Notes under the pieces: generated by a model | Databases searched by the model: none | What the model was told of the DNA's origin: nothing | The model's input: the letters and a program-made list of their open reading frames with translations, nothing else | Shown here: one piece after another, positions 1 to 8,789 of the stretch | Layout: every line of letters starts with the position of its first letter | Numbering within the stretch: position 1 is the first letter of the stretch | Position numbers and translations under genes: made by a program | Assembly (NCBI GenBank): GCA_965263345.1 | Contig: CBDHHC010000004.1 | Span: 186,001-250,000 of the forward strand | Source: CBDHHC01 sp965263345 | Lineage (GTDB): Bacteria; Pseudomonadota; Alphaproteobacteria; Rhizobiales; CBDHHC01 | Direction of reading: 5' to 3' | Length of the DNA: 64,000 bases

Positions 1-446
1 TGTGATGCAAGAACACCGTTTGCATTGTAAATGCGCTTGATAGCAACACCACTGTCAACGATTTTTCTTGTTTCTTCACTAAAGTCAAAGTGTGAAACAC
101 GTGCACCTGAAGGGATTGTGAATTTTGTTTTACAATCTGCAGAAGCACATACTTCATAAGAATAACCAAGGAAGTTTAGAAGTTCGTGGTTTGCATATAC
201 TCTTACAGTTTTTTCGTCTTTTTTATAAGCACCTAAACCATCAAGAATACCAGCCGGTGTGTACCCATTTGGAAAAGTTTCACCAATCGTAAATACTGGA
301 GTTGTTTCCCAGTTTTTTACTGTTTTCATCATTGGAGTTTTGATTTTTGTTTCAAAACCTTTGAATTCTGCTGCAGATGCATTTGACATTGCAAATACAG
401 AAGCTGTTGCAATGGCAGTACCTACCAATAATAGTTTACGAAGCAT
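1..446 (-). CDS. Secreted PhoX/DUF839-like protein, N-terminal part only
   Basis: Incomplete: 148 codons are visible and the 3' end lies before base 1. The ATG at 446 is preceded by AGGAG at good spacing. Residues 1-25 are a Sec signal peptide (basic MLRK, hydrophobic core, ASA cleavage site). The visible mature part contains ILDGLGAY, VRVYANHE and IPSGARVSHFD, which resemble the start of PhoX/DUF839 beta-propeller proteins (calcium-dependent alkaline phosphatases and relatives). The assignment rests on these short motifs only, because the catalytic half is outside the window. It is divergent from a secreted phosphodiesterase/nuclease-type gene, so a joint role in scavenging extracellular phosphate is an inference. 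It could also be another secreted beta-propeller protein. Confidence 0.6.
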   Translation of the reverse strand, partial: MLRKLLLVGTAIATASVFAMSNASAAEFKGFETKIKTPMMKTVKNWETTPVFTIGETFPNGYTPAGILDGLGAYKKDEKTVRVYANHELLNFLGYSYEVCASADCKTKFTIPSGARVSHFDFSEETRKIVDSGVAIKRIYNANGVLAS

Positions 447-1023
447 ACGCCCGCTCTCCTAATAATTATTTCTATTTCCTCACTGCCAGAAGGGTCTTAA
501 ATGGATTTAAAACAGGAATTTTTTACATCCTCGCCCCATATGTTATTCCAGCGAGATTAATCTATGTGGCTATTTTGACGTCAAGATTAAGGAAATATTA
601 ATTTTTTATGAAATTGTAAAACACTGTTTTAAATAGTAAATTTTCATGATTTTTCAGTTTACAAACATACAGCATAACTTTTAACGACAAAGTTATGCCG
701 TTTTCTTGCCATAATTTAACTTCTCGCTTTTATGTTTTTCAAGTGCGTGTTCCGGGTTGTTTAACTCCTTTTTTAAAGTGCAACTTTTTGTATTTATATC
801 ATGAGTTTTTTTATCAAATACACGCTAAACGTCTGAGTTTGTTTTCTTTAACGGTTCATGAAATTGCAATAAATCTGTCACACCCAATTTAATTCTGATT
901 GTTATCATTTCCTCTTATTGCCTTGGTTTTTCATAATAATTGTCTGTCTTAATATTCAATATTTTTTTGACGATCTGGGGTAATACAAAAACTAAATGCA
1001 AAAAATATTTGAGAGGAAAAATC
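447..1023. other. Divergent intergenic region of 577 bp
   Basis: AT-rich spacer between two divergent secreted-protein genes, so promoters for both must lie here. I see the palindrome TGACGTCA at 576-583 and a single CTGTCAC at 875-881 but no convincing direct-repeat Pho box. No credible small gene was seen; short frames here have no ribosome-binding site. Confidence 0.5.
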
Positions 1024-2979
1024 ATGATGAGATGCTCGAGCAAGCGTTCTGTTTCACGCATGCTAATGGTTGCAGGTTTTATCGCAGCAACTTCGTGGAC
1101 ATCAGGTGCCTATGCCAATGATATTTGTGAGAACACAACACCAATTTATGAAATTCAAGGTGCCGGTCATAGATCGCCATTGGTTGGCCAAACAGTCGAG
1201 ACATGTGGCGTTGTAACAGCTGTTGGTTTTAATAGCTATTATATTCAAGATGTAAATGGTGATGGCAAAGATGCTACATCAGATGGTTTATTCATTTTTG
1301 ATACACGCACCCCTCCACAAGTTGGAGAACTGCTTCGATTAAGAGACAGAGTTGATGAGTTTATCCCAGGTGGGGCTTCTACTGGAAATTTATCAATTAC
1401 ACAATTTGCATTCCCAACAATCGTTGCCCGTGGAACTGCTAAATTACCAGAGCCAGTGATTATTGGTCGTAAGGGCCGTGTTGCACCAAATCGTATAGTT
1501 ATCAGCCCTTCTGAGACTGATCCTGCAATAAATCTTCAGAATGATGTAGATGCAGCTCAAAATAACTTTAATGAAGAAGTTGATGGTATTGATTTTTATG
1601 AGAGCCTGGAAGGTATGCTTGTAAAGATTCAAAAGCCAGTTGCTGTTTCAGCCATTCGTCAGTTTGGCACTTTCAGTGCTGAAGTATTTGTTCTTGCTAA
1701 CCGTGGCCGTGATGTCTTCCCTAAAGATGCACGTACAAATCGTGGCGGCATTAATCTACAGCCAAATAAGAATAATACTGGCGACCAAAATCCTGAACGT
1801 ATTCAGATTCAATTTGATGCAACTTTCTTTGGCAGCAGAGACTACCCTGCAATTAAAGTTGGTGACCGTCTAGGCGATGTTACGGGTGTTGTTGGATATA
1901 GTTTTGGTAACTTCGAAGTTAATGCTTTGGGTGCTTTTGATATTAAGCCAAGTGGTATCAAAGAAACTGTTGCAAAAAAACGTAATAGCAAGCGTTTGAC
2001 TGTGGCATCTTACAATGTATTAAATTTGAGTGCTGTTTCTCGTGATGATGCACAACGTGAAAAAGTTGCTGGTCAGATCGTTAACAATATGAATTCACCT
2101 GACATTATTGCTCTACAAGAAATCCAAGATAATAATGGTGATGCAAGTGATTGTTCAAGCAGCAACCCTGCACCATGTTCAAATGAACTTAAAGCTGATT
2201 TGACACTACAAAAGCTTGTTGATCGTATTTCGGCTGCTGGTGGACCTACTTATAGCTTCTTTACTGTTGATCCATTGGTTGAAACGACTGATGACAACCG
2301 TGATAATGTTGATACTTTTGGTGGTATTTCTCTAGGTAATATCCGTAATGCCTTCTTGTATAACCCTGAGCGTGTTGATCTTGTTTCCTTTACAGGGCTT
2401 ACACGTGATGTATTGGCGTCTCGTAATGTCACTGCTTCTACTGCCTTTGATACATCTCGCGATCCACTTGAAGCTGTTTTTGACTTTAATGGTGAAGTTG
2501 TAACAGTCATCAACAACCACTTCTCATCACGTTTTGGTTCAAGCCCAATTTTTGGTGCAATCCAGCCATTCATTCAAGCTGGCGAAGGTGCTCGTGAAGC
2601 ACAGTCTCAAGCAATGAATGAAGTCACACGCTACCACCTTGCACAAGATGAGAATGCAAATGTGATCGTTCTTGGCGATTTGAATACATTTGAATTTACT
2701 AATGATCTTGACATTATTCTACCAGGTAAGGATGAAATCCTTCAAAACCTAATTTGGAAGAATAAAGGTGATAACAAATACTCATTCATCTTTGAGGGTA
2801 ACTCACAAGCGCTTGATCACATTTTTGCAACAAGAAATCTTGCGAAAAAAGCAACGCTTGATTTTGTTCATGTCAATGTTGATTTCCCACGTCTGTTCAG
2901 CAGTGTTGTGGGCAGTGACCATGAGCCATTGGTTGCAACTTTCAAATTCAACAAAAATTTGAAAGTTAGCGCTAAATAA
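1024..2979 (+). CDS. Secreted endonuclease/exonuclease/phosphatase family protein (ExeM/NucH-like)
   Basis: The start is ATG at 1024, preceded by GAGAGGAAAA; an open frame reaching back to 940 lacks a ribosome site. The protein is 651 aa with a Sec signal peptide in residues 1-30. An N-terminal OB-like region (about 40-300) precedes the EEP catalytic domain. Catalytic motifs of the Mg-dependent EEP (DNase I-like) fold are visible: VASYNVLNLS, IALQEIQD with the metal-binding Glu, INNHFSSR, VIVLGDLNTFEF with the Asp/Asn pair, LDHIFATR and GSDHEPLVATF with the terminal catalytic His. The arrangement matches extracellular nucleases of the ExeM/NucH type. It is probably exported to degrade extracellular DNA or phosphodiesters for phosphate or carbon. 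It is monocistronic, ending at the bidirectional terminator at 3009. Confidence 0.85.
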   Translation: MMRCSSKRSVSRMLMVAGFIAATSWTSGAYANDICENTTPIYEIQGAGHRSPLVGQTVETCGVVTAVGFNSYYIQDVNGDGKDATSDGLFIFDTRTPPQVGELLRLRDRVDEFIPGGASTGNLSITQFAFPTIVARGTAKLPEPVIIGRKGRVAPNRIVISPSETDPAINLQNDVDAAQNNFNEEVDGIDFYESLEGMLVKIQKPVAVSAIRQFGTFSAEVFVLANRGRDVFPKDARTNRGGINLQPNKNNTGDQNPERIQIQFDATFFGSRDYPAIKVGDRLGDVTGVVGYSFGNFEVNALGAFDIKPSGIKETVAKKRNSKRLTVASYNVLNLSAVSRDDAQREKVAGQIVNNMNSPDIIALQEIQDNNGDASDCSSSNPAPCSNELKADLTLQKLVDRISAAGGPTYSFFTVDPLVETTDDNRDNVDTFGGISLGNIRNAFLYNPERVDLVSFTGLTRDVLASRNVTASTAFDTSRDPLEAVFDFNGEVVTVINNHFSSRFGSSPIFGAIQPFIQAGEGAREAQSQAMNEVTRYHLAQDENANVIVLGDLNTFEFTNDLDIILPGKDEILQNLIWKNKGDNKYSFIFEGNSQALDHIFATRNLAKKATLDFVHVNVDFPRLFSSVVGSDHEPLVATFKFNKNLKVSAK

Positions 2980-3008
2980 TTTTGTATCTAAACGTGCAAT
3001 ATAATTTA

Positions 3009-3039
3009 GAAGGCCTCATTTCTTTGAGGCCTTCTTTTA
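3009..3039 (+). terminator. Rho-independent terminator, probably bidirectional
   Basis: A 10-bp perfect stem (GAAGGCCTCA at 3009-3018, TGAGGCCTTC at 3025-3034) with a 6-nt loop is followed by a short T-rich run. It lies 30 nt after the nuclease stop and just beyond the end of the convergent radical SAM gene. Confidence 0.85.
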
Positions 3040-3990
3040 TGCGACCTGAAGGGCTTCTTTATTCTGACGAATACAGTTTAAAAACTTAGATGGTGATATT
3101 TCAGAAGGTTCCCAAACAGCGTTATGCTCCCCAACTTCTTGTAGGATCTGCGTTCCAATTGAACAGGCACCATTTGGATTTAAGCGTATCAAACCATCAG
3201 GTCTTTCCAGGCTGCGGATAACGATCCTATCAAACTCGATCTTATCTAGAGGAAGCGTTTGTAATTCATCGTCTAACATCAGATTAATATCATGCGCTTC
3301 AGCAAGTTTACCTAGATATTTCATCTCGGTTACAATCTGATCCCAAGGCTGGGTATGCCCGCCAAGTTCATCTTTGCCAATACGAACATAGGGTGAAATT
3401 GACCAATGGCTTAAACCAATCTCAGACAAGAGTTGTGGCATCTCATAAAGATAATGACGACGGTTTGGGAAAAGAACAGAGGCAATTGTTATTTTCTCGG
3501 CGAAGTCTGGATTTTTTGCAACAAGAGCTTTCAAACCATTCACTGTTTTAGACAGCGCGCCTTCTTTGCATCTGAGGTTGTCATGGGTTTTATCGTCCGC
3601 ACTATCAATGCTGACTGAGATACCCGTTGGGTCTAGCGCAATGATGTCATCAATTCGTTCCTCCAAGCAAATGCCATTGGTGATAAAGCTTCTTGGAAGC
3701 TGATGTTTTTTTGCGACTTCCATCAGTGCTTTTGTGAAGTTCCAAGACTCAGGCAAAAGTGGTTCATGACCTTGAATGGCCACAGCTGAGACAGGTTCAT
3801 TCGCAATCATATCTTCCAGAAATTTAACATATTGATCTTTAGACAGGGTATGACTTAGGGCTTCTTTGCGTTGATCAATGACACAGAAGCTGCAGCTTAG
3901 GTTACATTTAAGCGCCGGCACTATGAAGGTTAAGGCGAGGCCAATGTCTTTGAGTGCAATTGTATTTGGTGTGGCGAATTGAAATGTCAT
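3037..3990 (-). CDS. Radical SAM protein of unknown substrate
   Basis: 317 aa. The cluster-binding motif CNLSCSFC (C29, C33, C36) is a canonical CxxxCxxC of the radical SAM superfamily. It is followed by a GGEP-like element (QGHEPLL near residue 75), FITNG and SVSIDS, which are typical of the half-barrel core. There is no SPASM or auxiliary Cys-rich tail; a single Cys sits in NGACSIG near residue 280. It is the last gene of a minus-strand cluster, 27 nt after an unrecognised 414-aa gene. The C-terminal 72 residues are duplicated in the 95-aa chimera at 7662-7949. The neighbours suggest a dedicated partner or substrate in the same operon, but the sequence does not reveal the reaction. I considered viperin-like and MoaA-like enzymes and could not support either. 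Confidence 0.85.
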   Translation of the reverse strand: MTFQFATPNTIALKDIGLALTFIVPALKCNLSCSFCVIDQRKEALSHTLSKDQYVKFLEDMIANEPVSAVAIQGHEPLLPESWNFTKALMEVAKKHQLPRSFITNGICLEERIDDIIALDPTGISVSIDSADDKTHDNLRCKEGALSKTVNGLKALVAKNPDFAEKITIASVLFPNRRHYLYEMPQLLSEIGLSHWSISPYVRIGKDELGGHTQPWDQIVTEMKYLGKLAEAHDINLMLDDELQTLPLDKIEFDRIVIRSLERPDGLIRLNPNGACSIGTQILQEVGEHNAVWEPSEISPSKFLNCIRQNKEALQVA

Positions 3991-4017
3991 TCTACTAACT
4001 TTCTGTTGTACAATTAT

Positions 4018-5262
4018 TTATGGAACTCTAAAGTTCAAAAATTCATCTGCTGTCATAAATTGCCAGCCATATTCTTCAGCTGACGTTAACAGCTCTTTCT
4101 TATTTTTATTTTCTTGAGGTTGCACATATTGAAGAGAAGCAAGATAAAGGTTTCTAAAACTTTCATCACTTTCTGTGCTTGGACTGTTTTTTTCTACCAC
4201 TGTAGCAGTACCAGGTTCTGATTGCTGTAAAACATGGTACCTAATAGATGTGTTAGGCTCAGTTTTGTTTTCGATTGATACAATAAACTGTAATTCACTC
4301 ATGGACCGTAATTGCGTATCCACAGATCTCCATTCCCACGGCATTTCTCTTGGGAATATAAAATGATCTGATATTGGTGAAGATTGAGGATAATCGATAT
4401 TATTTTTTTCTGCTCTGAATTTATTATTCTCACGATTCAGAAGAATTACAACTATACATTTTTTGGATAGTTTTTCCCAAGAAGGTAATTTATGCTGACT
4501 TAATGAATACGCATGAGCGACTAGAAATGCCGTTCTTAAAAAACTTAAATTGTGAAGATTTCCAATTAACCTTAAATCATTTGAAATAAGTGGCTCTCTA
4601 AAAGCCCAAATATGCATAATAGGACTGTTATCTAAATCAACATCTTTGAACAACATCGCGATATTTTCAATCCAGTGCTTTAATGTTGTTACAGGTTGAT
4701 CTATAATGATATGTTCTGCTTCTGAAGCAACTATCACAGAACGATTAAAATTTCTGCATTCTTGACTAAACCCTAATGACCCTAACCCTGTCTGGGGTTG
4801 ACATCGGACCGGATTATTTGCTTTGTATATTTGTTTACATACTAATTTTATAATATCTTTTAACTCGGACTCATTTTTTTCAGGAAAAATGCTTCTGAAT
4901 CCATTTACATTTTCATCTGTATATCCAAAAGACCATTTTTTAAATGCAACGTTTAAAAACGCCTCAGCTACATCTTGAGGAACTTCTGTTTTTTCTTTTT
5001 GAGATTTGCGACCAGGCCCAAACATTGTCTGGTAGTGATTTCTGGTATATTTGCGATTTGTTAATCTCGCAATTTCAGAAGCAATTTCTGTTTCACTTAT
5101 GTGACCTTTTCTGCCATCTCGATCCTGGTCTCTGCTCCAGATTTCTTTTACAGCATATAGTAGCGCACCTGGTTCCAACTGAGCATAAGGAGGGAGAGCA
5201 TCAATGCTAGATACTTTTAGTAAATATCTTTTGAGCTTTTCTTCTGATGGTAGTTGTAACAC
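4018..5262 (-). CDS. Unrecognised protein, paralogue family of the radical SAM cluster (long form 1)
   Basis: 414 aa, starting with GTG at 5262, which places LPSEEKLKRYL at the same position as in the next paralogue. I do not recognise the family. A helix-turn-helix-like segment is visible at residues 55-80 (EIASEIARLTNRKYT, then QTMF), followed by a conserved block VAEAFLNVAFKKWSF. The central part contains MHIWAFREP and WEKLSKKCIVVILL. The C-terminus ends in GWQFMTADEFLNF. All of these blocks recur in the 395-aa neighbour at 5457-6644, and the C-terminal half also recurs in the 256-aa gene at 6747-7517. No signal peptide or membrane segment, so it is probably cytoplasmic. The 27-nt gap to the radical SAM gene implies co-transcription. 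Confidence 0.7.
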   Translation of the reverse strand: MLQLPSEEKLKRYLLKVSSIDALPPYAQLEPGALLYAVKEIWSRDQDRDGRKGHISETEIASEIARLTNRKYTRNHYQTMFGPGRKSQKEKTEVPQDVAEAFLNVAFKKWSFGYTDENVNGFRSIFPEKNESELKDIIKLVCKQIYKANNPVRCQPQTGLGSLGFSQECRNFNRSVIVASEAEHIIIDQPVTTLKHWIENIAMLFKDVDLDNSPIMHIWAFREPLISNDLRLIGNLHNLSFLRTAFLVAHAYSLSQHKLPSWEKLSKKCIVVILLNRENNKFRAEKNNIDYPQSSPISDHFIFPREMPWEWRSVDTQLRSMSELQFIVSIENKTEPNTSIRYHVLQQSEPGTATVVEKNSPSTESDESFRNLYLASLQYVQPQENKNKKELLTSAEEYGWQFMTADEFLNFRVP

Positions 5263-5456
5263 TTAAAAAATCACTTTGTCATAAAAAATACGCATTATTG
5301 CTGCAAGTGCGATGCATAATTTACATCAATTTCAACAGATGCATTTATACCATCAATGTCACAATTAATAAAGAGGCTTAATTAGGAAAATTAACTCATT
5401 AATATGTATGATTATTTATATATTTAAGATAGAGAGGTAGGTATTTGAATAAAAAG

Positions 5457-6644
5457 TTATGTTGCTTTAAAACTTAAGAATTCTTCAGCGTTCATAAACT
5501 TCCAACCATTGCCGATAGCAGAATTTAAGAGATCTCTTTGCTTGCCACGACTAGATTTTTTAATATAAGTTTTACAACATCTATACAGGTTTTCATAACT
5601 TTCATTGTTTTTTGGACCAAGTTTTTTTATCGCTAGAACTGAAGGCTTGGATTTATCTGTACCAAGTTGGTTGTATTCTAGCTCAATTTCATCTTGATCA
5701 TTTTGTTTCGCCGTGACAACTAACCTAGATGAATCTTTCGGAAAGATAGATTTTTCAATAATTGGGGTTTCTTTACCTGATTTATTTTTAGCTGACTTCA
5801 TAAGTATCGCAACAACTAGTCTTTTAGATAATTCTTCCCAATTCAGAACCATCTTCTTTTTTATGCACATAGTCCGCGCTGCGCTAATTGCAGTCTTTAG
5901 AAACCCAATGTCATATTCTGATTGTATGGTTTCGTTTTCATTTAACAAATTAGGTTCACGAAAAACCCAGACATGAATTCTCTGGCTATTCTTAGTGTCT
6001 AAATCTTGAAAGTATGTATTTATATGATTTTTCCAATCATATAGACTCTTCACAGGATCTTCACCTAAAATATGCTGGCTCTGTGCTGCGAGAATTATGG
6101 AACGATCTTGATCACGGCATTCACTCACAAAGCCATTCGGTCCTAACCCTTTAGACGGTTTGCAGCGTACAGTGTTTGTATCTTTATAAATTAAGTTACA
6201 AATTGATTTGATAATTTTATTTAATTCTTTTGAATTTTTATCGGGAAAGATTGTTTGAAAACTTGTGTGACTTTGGTCTGCGCCTCTAAATGACCATTTG
6301 TTAAAAGCGACATTTAAATATGCTTCTGCGATGTCTTTAGGGATTTCTTTCGGTGTTTGTTGTTCACCACTTTGCCTAAACATTGTTTTAAACTGGCGGT
6401 GTGTGTATTTTCGCCCTGTAATGCGCTCGATTTCTTCAGCAATTTTTTTTTGGCTTAAATATCTTTTAGGTTTGTCTTGTTCCCATTGCCGATCAATCTC
6501 ATACAGAATACTCCCGGGTTCTAATTCAGCCCAAGATGGAAGGTGATCCATAACTGATACTTTGAGCAGGTCTTGTTCTAGAGAATTTTCAGAAGGGATG
6601 GCCATCGATTTATCTATTTTTAAAAATTGTTTAAAATGAATCAT
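5457..6644 (-). CDS. Unrecognised protein, paralogue family of the radical SAM cluster (long form 2)
   Basis: 395 aa from the ATG at 6644. An internal ATG at 6605 (MAIPSENSLEQDLL) aligns better with the paralogue's N-terminus, and neither start has a clear ribosome site. It shares the whole architecture of the 414-aa gene downstream: N-terminal LPS/IPS block, ELEPGSILYEI, HTH-like KKIAEEIERITGRKYTHRQF, AEAYLNVAFNKWSF, FVSECRDQDRSIILAAQ, IHVWVFREP, WEELSKRLVVAIL and the terminal GWKFMNAEEFLSF. By eye the two are diverged paralogues rather than a recent duplication. No known enzymatic motif is visible. A DNA-binding or substrate-type role is possible but unsupported. It sits 194 nt upstream of the 414-aa gene on the same strand. 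Confidence 0.7.
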   Translation of the reverse strand: MIHFKQFLKIDKSMAIPSENSLEQDLLKVSVMDHLPSWAELEPGSILYEIDRQWEQDKPKRYLSQKKIAEEIERITGRKYTHRQFKTMFRQSGEQQTPKEIPKDIAEAYLNVAFNKWSFRGADQSHTSFQTIFPDKNSKELNKIIKSICNLIYKDTNTVRCKPSKGLGPNGFVSECRDQDRSIILAAQSQHILGEDPVKSLYDWKNHINTYFQDLDTKNSQRIHVWVFREPNLLNENETIQSEYDIGFLKTAISAARTMCIKKKMVLNWEELSKRLVVAILMKSAKNKSGKETPIIEKSIFPKDSSRLVVTAKQNDQDEIELEYNQLGTDKSKPSVLAIKKLGPKNNESYENLYRCCKTYIKKSSRGKQRDLLNSAIGNGWKFMNAEEFLSFKAT

Positions 6645-6746
6645 ATGGTTAAGATATTAAGACCCAAATCAGTAAATGAAAAGTTAACAAAACAAAAACC
6701 TCTGTAAAAACAATGTTTTTTTATACATAATTAAATTAGCTAAGGC

Positions 6747-7517
6747 TTAAGCAGCCATTGATTTTTCATAATGTCCAATAAATTCATCTACAGTTAAGAA
6801 CTTCCAACCATCTAGTTTGGCTTCAGCAAGCACATGGGCATTTGTCTCTTTGCCTTTTCCACGAACTTTTTGCAGATATTCCATTGCAGCTAGGTATATG
6901 TATTTGAAGGCCTGGTCATATTTTTTACCAGCACTACCTTTGATAAACTTGTATACTTCGTCAGTTTCATTTGTTTCGTTAGGATACAAACCGTAGTGTA
7001 TATCGATACCTTTAGAACTATTGGCAACACCTACTAAAAAATTTGAGGTTGTAAATGAAGGGTCTAATTCTAAATTTTTCCAATTTTTAGGCAAATCACT
7101 TTTTAAAATTTTGCTATGAGAAATTTTGTAGTTTTTCTCTTTCCCATTTTTTTTCTTAGGTATTTTCTTACCATCTCTGTAAGGAGAAAAAACAACCAAA
7201 TTATTTTTCAAGAAATCTTCCCAGCTTTTGAATGCAAAACTATCTTCACCACACATTTGTTTTGCTTCTAAAAAAGCTTTTCTCAGGGTCTCACCTTTGT
7301 CTGGGTAAATCACCCATATATGAACTATATCCGTTTTTTTGTCTTTGTAATTTTTGAATAACTTATTGATACTTTTTAGCCATACTTTTATACCTTTTTT
7401 TTCATCTTTGTAGACGACTGGTTTATCTGTGGTGGCCAGAATCAATGAGTATTCATTTTTATTGCAATATTCAGTAAATTTCTCAGCATTATAATTTTCG
7501 GATATAGTATTAGACAT
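6747..7517 (-). CDS. Unrecognised protein, short paralogue of the radical SAM cluster
   Basis: 256 aa, Lys-rich, ATG at 7517 with GAAGAGAT just upstream. It corresponds only to the C-terminal half of the two longer paralogues: FTEYCNKNEYSLILATTDKP aligns with their ECRDQDRSIILAAQ, VHIWVIYPDKG with HVWVFREP, WEDFLKNNLVVFSP with WEELSKRLVVAIL, and the terminal GWKFLTVDEFIG with GWKFMNAEEFLSF. The N-terminal HTH-like half is absent, so this half must be able to fold alone. Product and reaction are unknown. It lies between the long paralogues and the chimeric remnant, all on the same strand. Confidence 0.65.
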   Translation of the reverse strand: MSNTISENYNAEKFTEYCNKNEYSLILATTDKPVVYKDEKKGIKVWLKSINKLFKNYKDKKTDIVHIWVIYPDKGETLRKAFLEAKQMCGEDSFAFKSWEDFLKNNLVVFSPYRDGKKIPKKKNGKEKNYKISHSKILKSDLPKNWKNLELDPSFTTSNFLVGVANSSKGIDIHYGLYPNETNETDEVYKFIKGSAGKKYDQAFKYIYLAAMEYLQKVRGKGKETNAHVLAEAKLDGWKFLTVDEFIGHYEKSMAA

Positions 7518-7661
7518 AGTATCTCTTCATCGGTTTTGTATGATTATAAAATTTCATTCCCTTTGATGAGGTATTAAGTACTGCAATTTTAAAGGGAAGT
7601 CTTGAATATATGCAATTGTGACAGAATTGTAAAGATTTAAGAATAGTAATAACAATGTTAA

Positions 7662-7949
7662 TTAAGCAATTAAGACATATTTCTCGGATTTTTTTCTCAT
7701 AAGACTCAGAAATTGAGATGGAGTAATTTCAGATGGCTTCCAAACTGGAGTATGCGCCCCAACTTCCTGCAGTATTTCATATCCTATTGAACAAGCTCCA
7801 TCTGAATTGAGACGGATAAGGCCATCAGGTCTTTCTAAGCTACGGATAATAATTTTATCAAATTCGATTTTTTCTATGGGAAGAACATTTATTTCAGCAA
7901 TATTACGCAGATAGTTTTTTAATTCATATTCCGAGGGTAAACTAATCAT
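7662..7949 (-). CDS. Chimeric remnant: paralogue N-terminus fused to radical SAM C-terminus
   Basis: 95 aa from the ATG at 7949; a TTG at 7958 would add three residues. Residues 1-23 (ISLPSEYELKNYLRNIAE, ending NVLP) match the N-terminus of the 414- and 395-aa paralogues. From LPIEKIEFD onward it matches the last 72 residues of the radical SAM protein (LPLDKIEFD, RSLERPDGLIRLN, GACSIG, ILQEVG, PSEI-PS-FL), with about 45 of 59 aligned residues identical by eye. The radical SAM core and its CxxxCxxC are absent, so it cannot be an active radical SAM enzyme. The simplest reading is an in-frame deletion joining two adjacent genes of an older paralogue-radical SAM pair at a shared Leu-Pro. It may be expressed or simply a relic. 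Confidence 0.65.
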   Translation of the reverse strand: MISLPSEYELKNYLRNIAEINVLPIEKIEFDKIIIRSLERPDGLIRLNSDGACSIGYEILQEVGAHTPVWKPSEITPSQFLSLMRKKSEKYVLIA

Positions 7950-8083
7950 AAATCTCAAATAAAATATCTTAAATTATATAGTGCTGAATTTATTCGTCAG
8001 CACTTTCAGCAGTATCATCAGATAATATATACTATTCACACCATATTTCACAATTAAAATTAATAGATAGAAAGGAGACTCTA

Positions 8084-8776
8084 ATGACACAAGAAACTGC
8101 ACTACCTACTCCCTTAAGACTACATGATGACTTTTCACAGCGTGTTGTTATAAAGCCGGAGGATTATCATTGGGTCCCTTCTCCAATGCCTGGTGTTGAG
8201 CGTATGATGCTTGATCGTATTGGTGATGAAGTTGCCCGGGCGACGACAATTGTGAGATATGCTCCTAATAGTAAGTTTTCATCGCATACTCATGGTGGTG
8301 GCGAAGAGTTTTTTGTATTGGAGGGAACGTTTCGTGATGAGCATGGAGATTATCCTGCCGGTACTTATGTGCGTAACCCGATTGGAACATCACATACCCC
8401 TAATATTGGATCTGATGGTGCAACAATTTTTGTGAAACTCCACCAGTTTTCAGAAGATGATAAAGAACAAAAGTCAATTCAAACAAATCAAACCCTCTGG
8501 CATCCAGGACAGGTTGATGGGCTAGAGGTGATGCCTATTCATGAGTTTGAAGGCGAAAATGTTGCTCTTGTGAAATGGGCTCCTAACACACAGTTTATGT
8601 CTCATAAACATTGGGGTGGAGAAGAGATTTTGGTGCTGGACGGTGTTTTTTATGATGAGCATGGAGACTACCCAAAAGGGGCCTGGTTACGCTCTCCTCA
8701 TTTAAGTGAACATACGCCCTTTACGAAAGAGGAAGGTGCGTTGATTTATGTAAAAGTTGGGCATCTGCAAATTTGA
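8084..8776 (+). CDS. Tandem ChrR-like cupin protein
   Basis: 230 aa, ATG at 8084 preceded by AAAGGAGA. Two homologous cupin halves are visible: the first with SSHTHGGGEEFFVLEGTF and DEHGDYPAGTY, the second with MSHKHWGGEEILVLDGVF and DEHGDYPKGAW. Each carries the metal-binding HxHxxxEE pattern, and the later His of each cupin (SHTP, EHTP) is also present. This matches the Cupin_7/ChrR_cupin family, in which the fold occurs as the C-terminal half of ChrR anti-sigma factors. No ZF-HC N-terminal sigma-binding domain is present, so it is unlikely to be an anti-sigma factor itself. A metal-dependent oxygenase or isomerase-like role is possible. Convergent with the transporter gene at 8790. Confidence 0.8.
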   Translation: MTQETALPTPLRLHDDFSQRVVIKPEDYHWVPSPMPGVERMMLDRIGDEVARATTIVRYAPNSKFSSHTHGGGEEFFVLEGTFRDEHGDYPAGTYVRNPIGTSHTPNIGSDGATIFVKLHQFSEDDKEQKSIQTNQTLWHPGQVDGLEVMPIHEFEGENVALVKWAPNTQFMSHKHWGGEEILVLDGVFYDEHGDYPKGAWLRSPHLSEHTPFTKEEGALIYVKVGHLQI

Positions 8777-8789
8777 AGCATTGAGATAT

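Noticed and set aside
875..893. Pho box in the divergent region
   Set aside because: Only one CTGTCAC half-site; the second repeat at 11-nt spacing does not match.
1444..1632. Antisense frames inside the nuclease, fdhA, flhA and similar genes
   Set aside because: They have no ribosome sites and lie wholly within strongly supported genes on the other strand.
3037..3990. Radical SAM protein as a viperin-type antiviral enzyme or MoaA
   Set aside because: The cluster motif alone is shared by the whole superfamily. No viperin-specific or MoaA C-terminal cysteine motif is present.
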